From an uncultured Lactobacillus sp. (lineage in GTDB: Bacteria > Bacillota > Bacilli > Lactobacillales > Lactobacillaceae), in assembly GCF_945290125.1 (NCBI RefSeq), contig NZ_CALYQV010000007.1, positions 1 through 48,692 on the forward strand: DNA of 48,692 nt, written 5' to 3'. Every line of letters begins with the position of its first letter. The first letter of the stretch is position 1. The notes under the pieces are model-generated. The model was not told where the DNA came from. It was given only the letters and a program-made list of their open reading frames with translations, and did not search any database. Below are positions 27,659-37,320 of this stretch, piece by piece. The translations under genes were made by a program, and so were the position numbers.

Positions 27659-28427
27659 AAATTTCATCCCCTTTAGCTGCTGTCTTTTCACTATTGCTTT
27701 TGATTTCAACAAAGATGATGTACATTATTGCCGCACAAATTGCACCAATAATAGCTGTAGCAATAGTATTTAATTTTAAATATGCAGCACAGACAAATCC
27801 TAAAAAGAAAAATGGAGCAACTTTTTTAGAATATGTCATATTAATTAACATCCCAAAGCCAATAGCTGGAAGAATATATGTTGCAATGGTTAAGCCATCG
27901 GTTACTGCCTTGGGAATCATTTTTATTAAATTGCCTACAGCATTGCTTCCGACTGCAAAAGCAAGAGTAGTCACTATTGTTAACACTGCAATTTGTAAAA
28001 AGCACATCCATAAGTGCATATTTCCAGCTCTAGTTATTTTGCCTTCATCCGCTAAATGATCTGCACGGTGAGTCATTGCTGGAAAAACCAAAACATATAG
28101 TATATTTTTAACGATTAAACTTAAAGATGCTATTGGCAATACTAAAGTTATCGCAGCACTGACACCTAATCCGTTTTTTAAGGCAAAAGCCGTACCTAGA
28201 ATACCGCCAATAACTTCATCCGGAGGGACACTTGCTCCAATTCCCATTAATCCCATAAAGATTAATTCAGAAGCTGCTCCCATTAACAGGCCTTCTTTGA
28301 GGTTTCCAAATAATAATCCGACAAACATACCGGTTACAATCGGTCTGCCAATAAAACTGGTACCAAGAAAGTACTGCGAATTAGCGACTAAAGAAATAAA
28401 GAATATTCCTATTACTTGTCCTACCAT
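27645..28427 (-). CDS. PTS mannose-family IIC component
   Basis: A 260-residue membrane protein with multiple helices. GLLFGNLKEGLLMGAASELIFMGLMGIGASVPPDEVIGGILG is the conserved glycine-rich region of IIC proteins of this family. It forms the transport channel with IID and receives sugar that is phosphorylated by IIB. It lies between IIB and IID. GGAG precedes the ATG at 28427. Confidence 0.9.
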   Translation of the reverse strand: MVGQVIGIFFISLVANSQYFLGTSFIGRPIVTGMFVGLLFGNLKEGLLMGAASELIFMGLMGIGASVPPDEVIGGILGTAFALKNGLGVSAAITLVLPIASLSLIVKNILYVLVFPAMTHRADHLADEGKITRAGNMHLWMCFLQIAVLTIVTTLAFAVGSNAVGNLIKMIPKAVTDGLTIATYILPAIGFGMLINMTYSKKVAPFFFLGFVCAAYLKLNTIATAIIGAICAAIMYIIFVEIKSNSEKTAAKGDEIYDDF

Positions 28428-28443
28428 TTGTCATCACTCCTTT

Positions 28444-28914
28444 TTAAACTAGTGAAGAGAATTGAACATCACGATCAGTAGGCGCTTGTTTAACTACAAC
28501 CTCAACACCCTTATTTTCTAATTCAGTCAATTGCTGTATTTCTTTTTCATTAACATAAACAGATTTGGCAATATTTTTAGTATTTTCTCGATCAGCCACC
28601 AGTCCAATATCAATTAGCTTAATTTCGTCTGTCCCTTTCGCCATCTCGTATGCATCTTGAATGTTCTCTACCACAATAAAGACTTTGTATTTTTCGGTAA
28701 CTCCACTTTTGATTGCTTTGAGAGAATCTGCAATACTTTTAAAAATTAATTTGACACCATTAGGCTTGGCTAAATTTAACACTCTTTTACGAAAATCATC
28801 TTTAGCAACATCATCGTTTGCCAACAAAATCGCATCTGCTGATAAAAAATTAGTCCAGGCAAAAGCAACTTGACCATGAACTAAACGATAATCAACACGT
28901 AACATTTTTATCAT
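28444..28914 (-). CDS. PTS mannose-family IIB component
   Basis: A cytoplasmic phospho-carrier of 156 residues. The active histidine is His13 in RVDYRLVHGQVAFAW, followed by ANDDVAKDDF, both typical of IIB of the mannose/fructose/sorbose family. It takes phosphate from IIA (next gene upstream, 15 bases) and gives it to the sugar. GAGGTGG precedes the ATG. All four components of this system are intact, unlike those at 12927-15071. Confidence 0.92.
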   Translation of the reverse strand: MIKMLRVDYRLVHGQVAFAWTNFLSADAILLANDDVAKDDFRKRVLNLAKPNGVKLIFKSIADSLKAIKSGVTEKYKVFIVVENIQDAYEMAKGTDEIKLIDIGLVADRENTKNIAKSVYVNEKEIQQLTELENKGVEVVVKQAPTDRDVQFSSLV

Positions 28915-28929
28915 TTAAATACCACCTCT

Positions 28930-29346
28930 TTAGAAATCTTCTGCTTCTTGGGCAGTTATACGGACAACTTTAAGTTCCTTACGTGCCTCTTCACAGTACT
29001 CCTCTAATTTATTAGCTACCTGGTCAGAAGAACAGTTGTCCAGTTTAGCGGTTAAAACCGCTAGTACTAAAGGTAAATTCATACCCGTTACTAAAAACAT
29101 ATTTTCTTTGTCTTCAATCATTTGTGCGATTGTAGTATTAACACTTCCCCCAATAATGTCGGTTAGAAAAAGATACAGGTCATGGGAATTGGGTGTTATT
29201 TGTTCAGCAATCTGCTTTTTTAAAGATTCTTGTTCATCTTCGTAAGCGGCATTTGCATGCAAATTGGACTGTTTACCCATAATCAATTCAACGGTTTGCT
29301 TTAAACCTTTTGCCATTTGAGAATGACTTGCTAAAATTACTTGCAA
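28930..29346 (-). CDS. PTS mannose-family IIA component
   Basis: A 138-residue cytoplasmic IIA domain. The phosphorylated histidine is His8 in VILASHSQMAKGL, and LFLTDIIGGSVNTTIAQM and MNLPLVLAVL match the rest of the family. It accepts phosphate from HPr. It starts at TTG with GGGGGAG seven bases before. It is the first gene of a five-gene operon and has three AACCAA boxes (reverse of TTGGTT) and a cre-like site upstream. Confidence 0.9.
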   Translation of the reverse strand: MQVILASHSQMAKGLKQTVELIMGKQSNLHANAAYEDEQESLKKQIAEQITPNSHDLYLFLTDIIGGSVNTTIAQMIEDKENMFLVTGMNLPLVLAVLTAKLDNCSSDQVANKLEEYCEEARKELKVVRITAQEAEDF

Positions 29347-29399
29347 TAATAATCTCCCCCTTTAATCAGCTTTTTTTTCTATCAACCAAATTCTATTAT

Positions 29400-29413
29400 T
29401 GAAAACGCTTTAT
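29400..29413 (-). promoter_or_regulatory. cre-like box of the intact mannose-type PTS operon
   Basis: TGAAAACGCTTTAT matches 12 of 14 consensus positions (the final CA is AT). It overlaps a minus-strand TATAAA (29410-29415) that could be the -10. Confidence 0.55.
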
Positions 29414-29428
29414 ATCAATAACAAATGT

Positions 29429-29476
29429 AACCAATTTAGTAAATCACACTTAAAATAGAACCAATTTTCAAACCAA
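29429..29476 (-). promoter_or_regulatory. Three TTGGTT boxes before the PTS operon
   Basis: AACCAA on the plus strand at 29429-29434, 29459-29464 and 29471-29476. The last two start 12 bases apart, as before the SIS gene. It is a predicted GntR/UTRA operator. Confidence 0.6.
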
Positions 29477-29511
29477 TTAATATAAGGATAACTGCTATAT
29501 AATTGCACACA

Positions 29512-29545
29512 AAAAAAGCCCTATTTTTTAAAAATAGAGCTTTTT
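29512..29545. terminator. Bidirectional terminator after the GH1 gene
   Basis: AAAAAGC.CTATTTTT pairs with AAAAATAG.GCTTTTT. It separates the GH1 gene from the PTS operon promoter. Confidence 0.8.
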
Positions 29546-29611
29546 AATGTAGTTAAAACCAACTTTCAACCTAAAATTTACTGAATCAGTTGCTTTCTTA
29601 CAAGAGTACGA

Positions 29612-31111
<1,500 letters not shown>

Positions 31112-31129
31112 TCATTTCTATATTTAATC

Positions 31130-31292
31130 TTAAGAAGCTTTCTTTTCCTTCTCATATAATTGCTTATCATAAGCCTTAAAGAAAGGATACCAATACCCAT
31201 AAAATTAAGCCAATTAAGTCAATAATAATTATTCCAGCGTAGAATTTAATACTTTTAGTGGCTACTTCAAGTTTGCCATTACTATTTTTGAA
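31130..31292 (-). pseudogene. Relic of a cellobiose-type PTS IIC gene, 3' end only
   Basis: About 50 codons in two frames read like the end of a cellobiose-type IIC. One frame gives KSIKFYAGIIIIDLIGLILW. The other gives YWYPFFKAYDKQLYEKEKKAS, ending at a TAA (31130-31132), close to the PFFKAYEKQ signature of such proteins. The rest of the gene is missing. It lies 28 bases before the GH1 start, so a full IIC gene once preceded the GH1 gene in one operon. Confidence 0.5.
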
Positions 31293-31501
31293 TTATACTA
31301 ACTTCTCGCATCACTCTAATTATAATGAAGATTATGCAAAAAATGGCAATGTTACTAAAAAATACTTGGGTACTGATGGTGTGAAACCTAAAATCAGGTA
31401 GTTTTCTAGCTGTTAGCTAATATCTAATTCTTACTATCTCGAAAAAATTGTTTCCACTGACATATACCATAGTAAGAGTTTTTGTTTAGACAATTTAATC
31501 A
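31293..31501. other. Stretch with no supported gene
   Basis: Nothing clear is seen. A short plus-strand frame near 31300-31400 (NYNEDYAKNGNVTKKYLG) may be another relic, but it has no start or family match. Confidence 0.3.
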
Positions 31502-31533
31502 TAAAAAGCCCCAAAAGCTGTTTAACTTTTGGG
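31502..31533 (-). terminator. Terminator of the RpiR gene
   Basis: CCCAAAAG (31510-31517) pairs with CTTTTGGG (31526-31533), with TTTTT on the minus strand. A near-identical hairpin is at 36275-36302. Confidence 0.85.
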
Positions 31534-31554
31534 ACTTAAATATTTTAGTAATTT

Positions 31555-32271
31555 TTATTTATTATCTTGCAGTGCCCGCGATAAGCGTTCAAGCAAATAT
31601 ACAACTGGAACTTGGGTGGTTAAATTAATAGTTTGACCGATAATTTTAAATTCCAGATGATAAGCAAAATTTAAATCCGACAAATGTGCAATTGTATTAT
31701 TTTCATTATTAGTAATACTGACAATTGTCGCACCTAATTGCCGAAAATTTTTTACCTGGTCAATAGTCGGTTGACCCTCACCACTTACTGATAGTACAAT
31801 AACGGTTTTACCATGAAATAAATCCCGGCTTAGCTCCACTGGATAATAGGGATCGCCAATTGCAAAGGCATTGCGCCCATTATTAACAAACTGGCGGGCA
31901 CCGTATTCACATAAGTCACCGGAAGAGCCTATTCCAAAAAAGATAAAGTCTGTCGTCTTGCTGGCAATCTTTTTAAAAGCAGCAATCTTTTGATCATAAT
32001 CGGTCAAAAAATCTTGCGAGAAATAATATTGTGCCTGATAAGTAATGTCATCAACTACTTTATTTCTATTTAGCTCTTCCTTAATTTCATTTTGCAAATC
32101 GTAATAATGCTTATAGCCTAAAGCTTTTATGGTCCGTACTACAGAAGCAGGTGAAACAGACAGAATACCAGCTAACTCACGTAAAGTAATATCTTTTACT
32201 TCTTTTTTATTAGCTACAATATAATTGTATATTTGCAATTGTGTTGCTGTCAGTTTCTGCTTTGTACGCAT
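31555..32271 (-). CDS. RpiR/MurR family regulator
   Basis: A 238-residue regulator. The N-terminal helix-turn-helix is about 1-75 (LRELAGILSVSPASVVRTIKALGYKHYYDLQ). The C-terminal SIS domain, about 100-225 (FFGIGSSGDLCEYGARQF, VLSVSGEGQPTIDQV), binds a sugar phosphate. It follows the cellobiose-type IIC gene by 25 bases in the same direction and probably controls that operon through a 14-base palindrome (33693-33706) just before its promoter. Confidence 0.9.
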   Translation of the reverse strand: MRTKQKLTATQLQIYNYIVANKKEVKDITLRELAGILSVSPASVVRTIKALGYKHYYDLQNEIKEELNRNKVVDDITYQAQYYFSQDFLTDYDQKIAAFKKIASKTTDFIFFGIGSSGDLCEYGARQFVNNGRNAFAIGDPYYPVELSRDLFHGKTVIVLSVSGEGQPTIDQVKNFRQLGATIVSITNNENNTIAHLSDLNFAYHLEFKIIGQTINLTTQVPVVYLLERLSRALQDNK

Positions 32272-32296
32272 CGTTATTCCTCAGTTTAGATTTAAT

Positions 32297-33601
32297 TTAA
32301 GCTTTTGTCTGCTCCATTTCTTTTTCAACTTTTAGTTTAGCATTATCCATACTCTTAAAGAAGCCATAATATATCAAGGTATCCATTATGATATTAAACA
32401 GTTGCATCACTCCACCGGAAATATGTCCCGTAGAAAGAATTCCGGATAAAATTGGTGGTGTTGTCCAAGGCGGATATATCCCGATTGTTTTGGCGACCCA
32501 ACCCATTTTCATTGCTGTGTATGTTGCAATAATATTGGCCATTGGGGCTAAAATAAACGGAATAATTATACGGTAATTTAATACAATAGGTACACCAAAG
32601 ACTACCGGCTCATTAATGTTAAAAATAGCTGGACCGATAGAAAGCTTTCCAAGTGCTTTCATTTCCTGATCTTTAGCAACAAAAACCATTAAAATTACAA
32701 AACCGAGCGTAGCGCCACATCCACCTATCCGGACAAAGTTATCAAAAAATGTTTTGGTAATGATATTGGGAAGAGGCTTATTAGCCTTAAAAGCTGTGTA
32801 GTTCACGCTCAATGCAGCATATAATACTGGGTCAATAACACCGGAAATCGCGTTAGCACCATGAATACCAAAGAACCAGAGTATACATACTACTAATTCG
32901 ATTACGATTGCTCCGCCTAAAGTATTGGTTACTTTACTCATTGGTGCCTGTAAGAAGAAAGTAATCACATTAGGAATGCTCTTCATTGGAGTCGCTTCAA
33001 CCCCAATTCTGATTAACCAAACTACAAATAATGAGATTGCTCCCGGAAATAGTGCCGCAAATGAATTGCTTACAGCTGGTGGAACAGAATCTGGCATTTT
33101 AAACACCAAATTTTTATGCATCAGCCAAACATACAAGTCAGTGACAAATAACCCAACTAATAATGCAGTAAACAAACCTGATGAATCAAATTGATTCAGA
33201 GGGATTAGTAATCCGCCATCTTTCCCTACCTGCATTGGAATAGTTAAGATAAAAGCTCCTATTGCCACAATCATTGCTGAAAATGGATCAATATCTTTAT
33301 AGCTTCTGGCTAAACTATATGAAATACCGGCTACAGCCACTAGCCCCATAATATGAAATGACGCATTGGTAATATACTGCACAACATTGGACCAATTGGG
33401 GCCAAAAATACTGGCCATAAAGTCCAAATAGCCTTTAACAGGAAACTGACCAATAATCATAAAAATTGAACCAATAATGATCATTGGTACAGCAGCTGTC
33501 ATTCCATCACGCAGCGCAACCATGTGTCTGGCACTAGATATTTTGTTAAAAAAAGGAATCAATTTTTCGTTAAGAAAATTACTTTCTTTTTTCTCAGACA
33601 T
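32297..33601 (-). CDS. PTS lactose/cellobiose-family IIC component
   Basis: A membrane protein of about 434 residues with many helices. Typical stretches are PMIIIGSIFMIIGQFPV, GGCGATLGFVILMVF, and the sugar-binding INEPVVFGVPIVLN (INEP is a family hallmark). The start is taken at ATG 33601 (MSEKKESNFL) with AGGAG before it, rather than at 33700. The IIA and IIB parts are not encoded nearby, so they must come from elsewhere. With the GH1 enzyme it would form a beta-glucoside uptake and cleavage route. Confidence 0.92.
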   Translation of the reverse strand: MSEKKESNFLNEKLIPFFNKISSARHMVALRDGMTAAVPMIIIGSIFMIIGQFPVKGYLDFMASIFGPNWSNVVQYITNASFHIMGLVAVAGISYSLARSYKDIDPFSAMIVAIGAFILTIPMQVGKDGGLLIPLNQFDSSGLFTALLVGLFVTDLYVWLMHKNLVFKMPDSVPPAVSNSFAALFPGAISLFVVWLIRIGVEATPMKSIPNVITFFLQAPMSKVTNTLGGAIVIELVVCILWFFGIHGANAISGVIDPVLYAALSVNYTAFKANKPLPNIITKTFFDNFVRIGGCGATLGFVILMVFVAKDQEMKALGKLSIGPAIFNINEPVVFGVPIVLNYRIIIPFILAPMANIIATYTAMKMGWVAKTIGIYPPWTTPPILSGILSTGHISGGVMQLFNIIMDTLIYYGFFKSMDNAKLKVEKEMEQTKA

Positions 33602-33636
33602 TTTCTTCACTCCTACTTCTAGTTTAAAAGCGATTA

Positions 33637-33650
33637 TGCAATCGTTTACA
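33637..33650 (-). promoter_or_regulatory. cre-like box of the cellobiose-type IIC gene
   Basis: TGCAATCGTTTACA (minus strand TGTAAACGATTGCA) matches 13 of 14 consensus positions. It lies between the promoter and the start codon. Confidence 0.7.
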
Positions 33651-33655
33651 TATAA

Positions 33656-33684
33656 AATATAAACATTTTGTTTCAAAAAGTCAA
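33656..33684 (-). promoter_or_regulatory. Promoter of the cellobiose-type IIC operon
   Basis: TTGACT (33679-33684) and TATATT (33656-33661) are 17 bases apart. Confidence 0.75.
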
Positions 33685-33692
33685 TATTTTTA

Positions 33693-33706
33693 TGAAACAT
33701 GTTTCA
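33693..33706 (-). promoter_or_regulatory. Palindrome TGAAACATGTTTCA, likely RpiR operator
   Basis: A 14-base perfect palindrome lies eight bases upstream of the -35. A second, degenerate TGAAAC half lies between -35 and -10 (about 33669-33675). Confidence 0.6.
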
Positions 33707-33757
33707 AGAATATACCATTTTCATTATGTATTACTCACTTTTTAACTTAAGTTATAA

Positions 33758-33803
33758 GTAAAAAACCTGTTATACAGTCCATTTTTGCTTGCATAACAGG
33801 TTT
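33758..33803 (-). terminator. Terminator of the old-yellow-enzyme gene
   Basis: An 11-bp stem AAACCTGTTAT / ATAACAGGTTT (33763-33773, 33793-33803) is followed by T on the minus strand. Confidence 0.85.
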
Positions 33804-33890
33804 ACAATAATAATTTTAAAAAATTGACTCTAATTTCTATTTTTCAAGTTTTAATTCATATAATTAAAACTAAAACAAATTGTTCTTTAC

Positions 33891-35085
33891 TTATGCTTGT
33901 GAGGCGCCACTAGACACATCAGTATTACCAGTTAATTCCGGATTAGCTTCAGCAATTTTAGGATTAGCAGAAACAAATGAATCAGCACGATAAGAAAGTA
34001 ATTTAGGCAAACATGCATCTTCGCCAATTTTTAAACTCAAGTCTTGTCCTTGAGCAATCTTATTTTTAACATCAGGTTCTACTACTGCTAAAGAGGCAAA
34101 GGAAAACATATCTCCATAATTTAAAGAATCAAGCATATCTTCAGCATTTACTATTCCACCGTTAACAATTAAATACCTTACCATCAATTTCTTTTTTCAT
34201 AGTACCAGTTACTTGACGATGTTGATCACCAATCTTTTCAAGTTTCTTATAGGCACCAGCTCCACCCCAACCCATTGAGTGAATATAATCAATCGGCCGT
34301 TTCATCATTTCATGCATTAAATAAATCGTATCATCAAGAGTGTGGTTAACTTCACCACCATCAGATTTCGACATATTTCTAGTGACTACATAATCTTCTG
34401 GCCTAAATCTAACTCCAAGAATAAAATCTTTTGGTGCTTCTGCTTTAATAATTTTAATCATTTCATCTAAGACTGCTAAGTCAAGTGCTGAACGCGTTGC
34501 TAAACTGGCAGCTCCCCATTTATCTTGACGTTTATTATAGTACCGCGAGAAGAAAGAATATAATAAATAAAAATTCGCTGACAATTCAATACCATCAAAG
34601 CCCGCTTCAATAGCTAGTTCTGTCGCGTGACCAAATTGCTTGATAATTAACTGAATCTGTTCATCTGTTAATTCTGTCAAAGGATAGCCTAAAATGTCAG
34701 TATCCAAAACAGAGGGACCATAAGCCGAACCTAATTTTTCGTAAGAAGTTTGTGCCTTAAAACCACCATGAAACATCTGGACAATTGCTTTATTGCCTTT
34801 AGACTTCATAGCTGCAGTTATTTTTTTAAATGCATCTAAATTCGAATCAAAAAGTCCCAGTTGATGTTCGGAAGTCATGCCATAAAGACTAATGCTAGTT
34901 TCACCTGTAATTAAAAGTGCCGCCGTATCAGCTCTTCTCTTCCAAAAGTTAACATCTTCCATTGTTGGAGCACCATTTTTATCGGCACCTTCAATTGACA
35001 TTGGTGCAACAACAAACCTATTGGGCAATTCAAGACCATTTGGCAACTTAATTGGCTCATAAAGTGATTGGAATTTTTCTTGCAT
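33891..35085 (-). pseudogene. NADH:flavin oxidoreductase (old yellow enzyme family), frameshifted
   Basis: The start is ATG 35085 (MQEKFQSLYEP) with GGAGG eight bases before. The first 305 codons give the FMN-binding TIM barrel: NRFVVAPMSIEGADKNGAPT, MFHGG, and FDGIELSANFYLLYSFFSRYYNKRQDKWG. The frame breaks at 34165-34180 after GKV, and the next frame continues with YLIVNGGIVNAEDMLDSLNYGD, the expected end of the barrel, up to 33891. Together they make about 398 residues, normal for the family. Such enzymes reduce activated double bonds with NAD(P)H. A LysR-type regulator is divergent and probably controls it. The lesion is one indel. Confidence 0.85.
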
Positions 35086-35156
35086 ACTTAAAACCTCCAT
35101 GTTAAATAATTTATAGTTTCATATTATCAAGTAATCACAATATAATGGAGGTGTAA

Positions 35157-36107
35157 ATGTGTCGTCACACTGTCAGAAAGCGTCGGATTAAAATGGATTT
35201 TGAACAATTACAATTATTTATTAAAGTGACAAAAGAAGGTAGTTTTGACAGGGTAGCCGAGCAAAACTATTCCACACAACGAATAATTTCACGTAAAATT
35301 AATAAACTTGAAAAAGAATTGGGCGTTACATTATTCTTACGTAAAAGCAACAGTATCTCTTTAACTAGAGCAGGAATAGTTTTTGCTGACGAAGTACAAG
35401 AATATTTGCGAAAAATGAACCAAACTATTAGTAACCTGCATGAACTGCAAAACAATGATCTTTTTAACTTAAAAATAGGCTATTACTCAATGTTTGATGG
35501 AGTTTTAATGCGCGATCAAATACTCACTTATCAACAAGCAAAGGGACATCTTCATATCACTTTTTTACCTAACGAAGAAAATATTGAACGGATTCTAGCC
35601 GATTTAACCTTACGAAACATAGATCTAGGATATATCAACGAATATGGTACATATAACTTTATTAATCGTAATTTATTTAGCTTTATCAGTATTTTTCGTG
35701 GACAAATGAAATTAGGGGTTAGCAAATTAAATCCTTTATGTAAAAAAGAAATAATTACTGAAAAAGAATTAAGCAAAGAAAATTTACTATTTTATAATAG
35801 CGAAAAAACCGATTATTTTGAAGAAACATTCTATTCAACATTGAAAGCTAAGGTAAGTAACTTTCACATAAAAAATTACTATTCTATTGAAAATCTTATG
35901 ATTGATTGCTCTCTAAATAAGGGTATTACTTATATGCTTGACAAACTAGTACAGAAGTTTCTAGTGGCAGACCCTAATATAGTTTGGAAACCTTTTGCTT
36001 CCGAAAAAGTAGATCAAAGTTATAATATGAAGCTTGTCTACCGTAAAGACAACCATTCACCTGAATTGCGTTCTTTCATTAATTTCGTCAAAAATAACAA
36101 GCTGTAG
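35157..36107 (+). CDS. LysR family transcriptional regulator
   Basis: A 316-residue regulator. The N-terminal winged helix-turn-helix (about 13-72: DFEQLQLFIKVTKEGSFDRVAEQ then INKLEKELGVTLFLRKSNSISLTRAG) is followed by an effector domain of about 200 residues. The ATG at 35157 has a strong GGAGG site. The family usually starts at MDFEQLQ (35193), which adds 12 basic residues here. It faces the old-yellow-enzyme gene across about 70 bases and probably activates it, in the usual LysR manner. The effector is unknown. Confidence 0.88.
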   Translation: MCRHTVRKRRIKMDFEQLQLFIKVTKEGSFDRVAEQNYSTQRIISRKINKLEKELGVTLFLRKSNSISLTRAGIVFADEVQEYLRKMNQTISNLHELQNNDLFNLKIGYYSMFDGVLMRDQILTYQQAKGHLHITFLPNEENIERILADLTLRNIDLGYINEYGTYNFINRNLFSFISIFRGQMKLGVSKLNPLCKKEIITEKELSKENLLFYNSEKTDYFEETFYSTLKAKVSNFHIKNYYSIENLMIDCSLNKGITYMLDKLVQKFLVADPNIVWKPFASEKVDQSYNMKLVYRKDNHSPELRSFINFVKNNKL

Positions 36108-36274
36108 ATTCAAATACCTATTTTACTTAAATGACTTGGCCATAATGTAAATGTAAAAAAAGAAACCTTGCAACCAAGACTTTTTCTCTGAATTTCAGGC
36201 AGCAGCTTTAAAGACTACTAACTCAGTTATAGGTTAGTCCAAAAGATTAATCTCATAACTGGCTAAGAAAATGG

Positions 36275-36302
36275 GTCCCAAAAGATGTTTAACTTTTGGG
36301 AC
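36275..36302 (-). terminator. Terminator of the Rgg-like gene
   Basis: A 10-bp stem GTCCCAAAAG / CTTTTGGGAC (36275-36284, 36293-36302) is present. Its loop and stem nearly copy the hairpin at 31510-31533. Confidence 0.75.
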
Positions 36303-36333
36303 TTACATCAATTTTTATTTAAATACGATATTT

Positions 36334-37176
36334 TTATTTTTGTTTTTCAAAAAATTTATTTATTTCTTTGCCATATTCAGGCATCCCTAATAAAGAAAAG
36401 TTTTCAATTGCCTTATGACAAATCCGTAAATATTTATCCTTAGCGTCATAGTGATACCTAATCATGTTTTCAAGTAATACTATGGCATTTTTATAGAAGA
36501 ACAATTCTGGTTTGGTTGATATTTGATTTGCTGCCTTAATTAGAAATTTGGTTTCATCATACTTTTTTTCTTCAATGCACTGGATTAATAAATTACCAAT
36601 AACAGTTAAAATCATTTCTAAAATTTTTACATCATTTGATCCTTGAAATTGTTTAATTATCCCTCTAGAAATTATCACATTACTTTCTAGATCATAAAAC
36701 ATCATAGAATTGCAATAAAGGACTAACGTAGATTTATCAAAATTGGGTCTACTAAAGATCTTATCTTTTAAAGCTTGCTTTTCTTTATCATTTAAATCCT
36801 CGTTGTTTACATCCGCAATATAAGCATCTAGATAAAGTAGATCATCTTCTTTATTAGGTAAATCACTTTCTTTAACAATCTCTTTCAATTTTACCAATTC
36901 ATTTTTGGCATTGCGATAATAAGCATCATATATTACATCCATTAACTCCTGCTCTTGATTGTAACCCTTCTGCTTAGAATTATTTAATTCGCTAAAAAAA
37001 TCAATTAAAGAAACAGAATTATAATTTAACAAACTTATTAAGTCTTCTGCAGATATACGATGGATTCCCTTCTCTACTTTAGAATAATAAGAAGGGCTTA
37101 CAATATTTCCTATCCATTCTCGTTGCGTTTTTTCTTTATTTAAGCGATATTTTTTTAACAAGTTACCAATAGTCAT
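36334..37176 (-). CDS. Rgg-type transcriptional regulator
   Basis: A 280-residue protein with an N-terminal helix-turn-helix (about 1-62: IGNLLKKYRLNKEKTQREWIGNIVSPSYYSKVEKGIHRISAEDLISLL). A long helical C-terminal domain follows, the plan of Rgg and related peptide-sensing regulators. AGAGGAGGAG precedes the ATG. It is divergent from an MFS transporter gene and probably controls it. No pheromone gene is seen nearby. It is distinct from the regulator at 4396. Confidence 0.85.
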   Translation of the reverse strand: MTIGNLLKKYRLNKEKTQREWIGNIVSPSYYSKVEKGIHRISAEDLISLLNYNSVSLIDFFSELNNSKQKGYNQEQELMDVIYDAYYRNAKNELVKLKEIVKESDLPNKEDDLLYLDAYIADVNNEDLNDKEKQALKDKIFSRPNFDKSTLVLYCNSMMFYDLESNVIISRGIIKQFQGSNDVKILEMILTVIGNLLIQCIEEKKYDETKFLIKAANQISTKPELFFYKNAIVLLENMIRYHYDAKDKYLRICHKAIENFSLLGMPEYGKEINKFFEKQK

Positions 37177-37223
37177 GTACTCCTCCTCTTATTTCCAATA
37201 TAACATTCCCATTTGACAAAAAA

Positions 37224-37237
37224 TTTCGAATACGAAA
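37224..37237. promoter_or_regulatory. Inverted repeat between Rgg-like and MFS genes
   Basis: TTTCG-AATA-CGAAA is a symmetric site in the divergent control region, with a TTGACA (37213-37218) beside it. It is a candidate operator of the Rgg-like regulator. Confidence 0.45.
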
Positions 37238-37320
37238 CTTTTATATTTTTTATTATAGTCAAAATATACTGTAAATATCATTACGAAGAAATAATATTTG
37301 ATGAAGGAGAAACAGAAGTC

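Noticed and set aside
31300-31401. Plus-strand frame reading NYNEDYAKNGNVTKKYLGTDG
   Set aside because: The composition looks coding, but there is no start, no ribosome site and no family I recognise. It may be a relic or chance.
37213-37320. N-terminal extension of the MFS protein
   Set aside because: It would begin at a TTG inside the promoter region and across the inverted repeat. The ATG at 37321 has a ribosome site and starts the family-like sequence.
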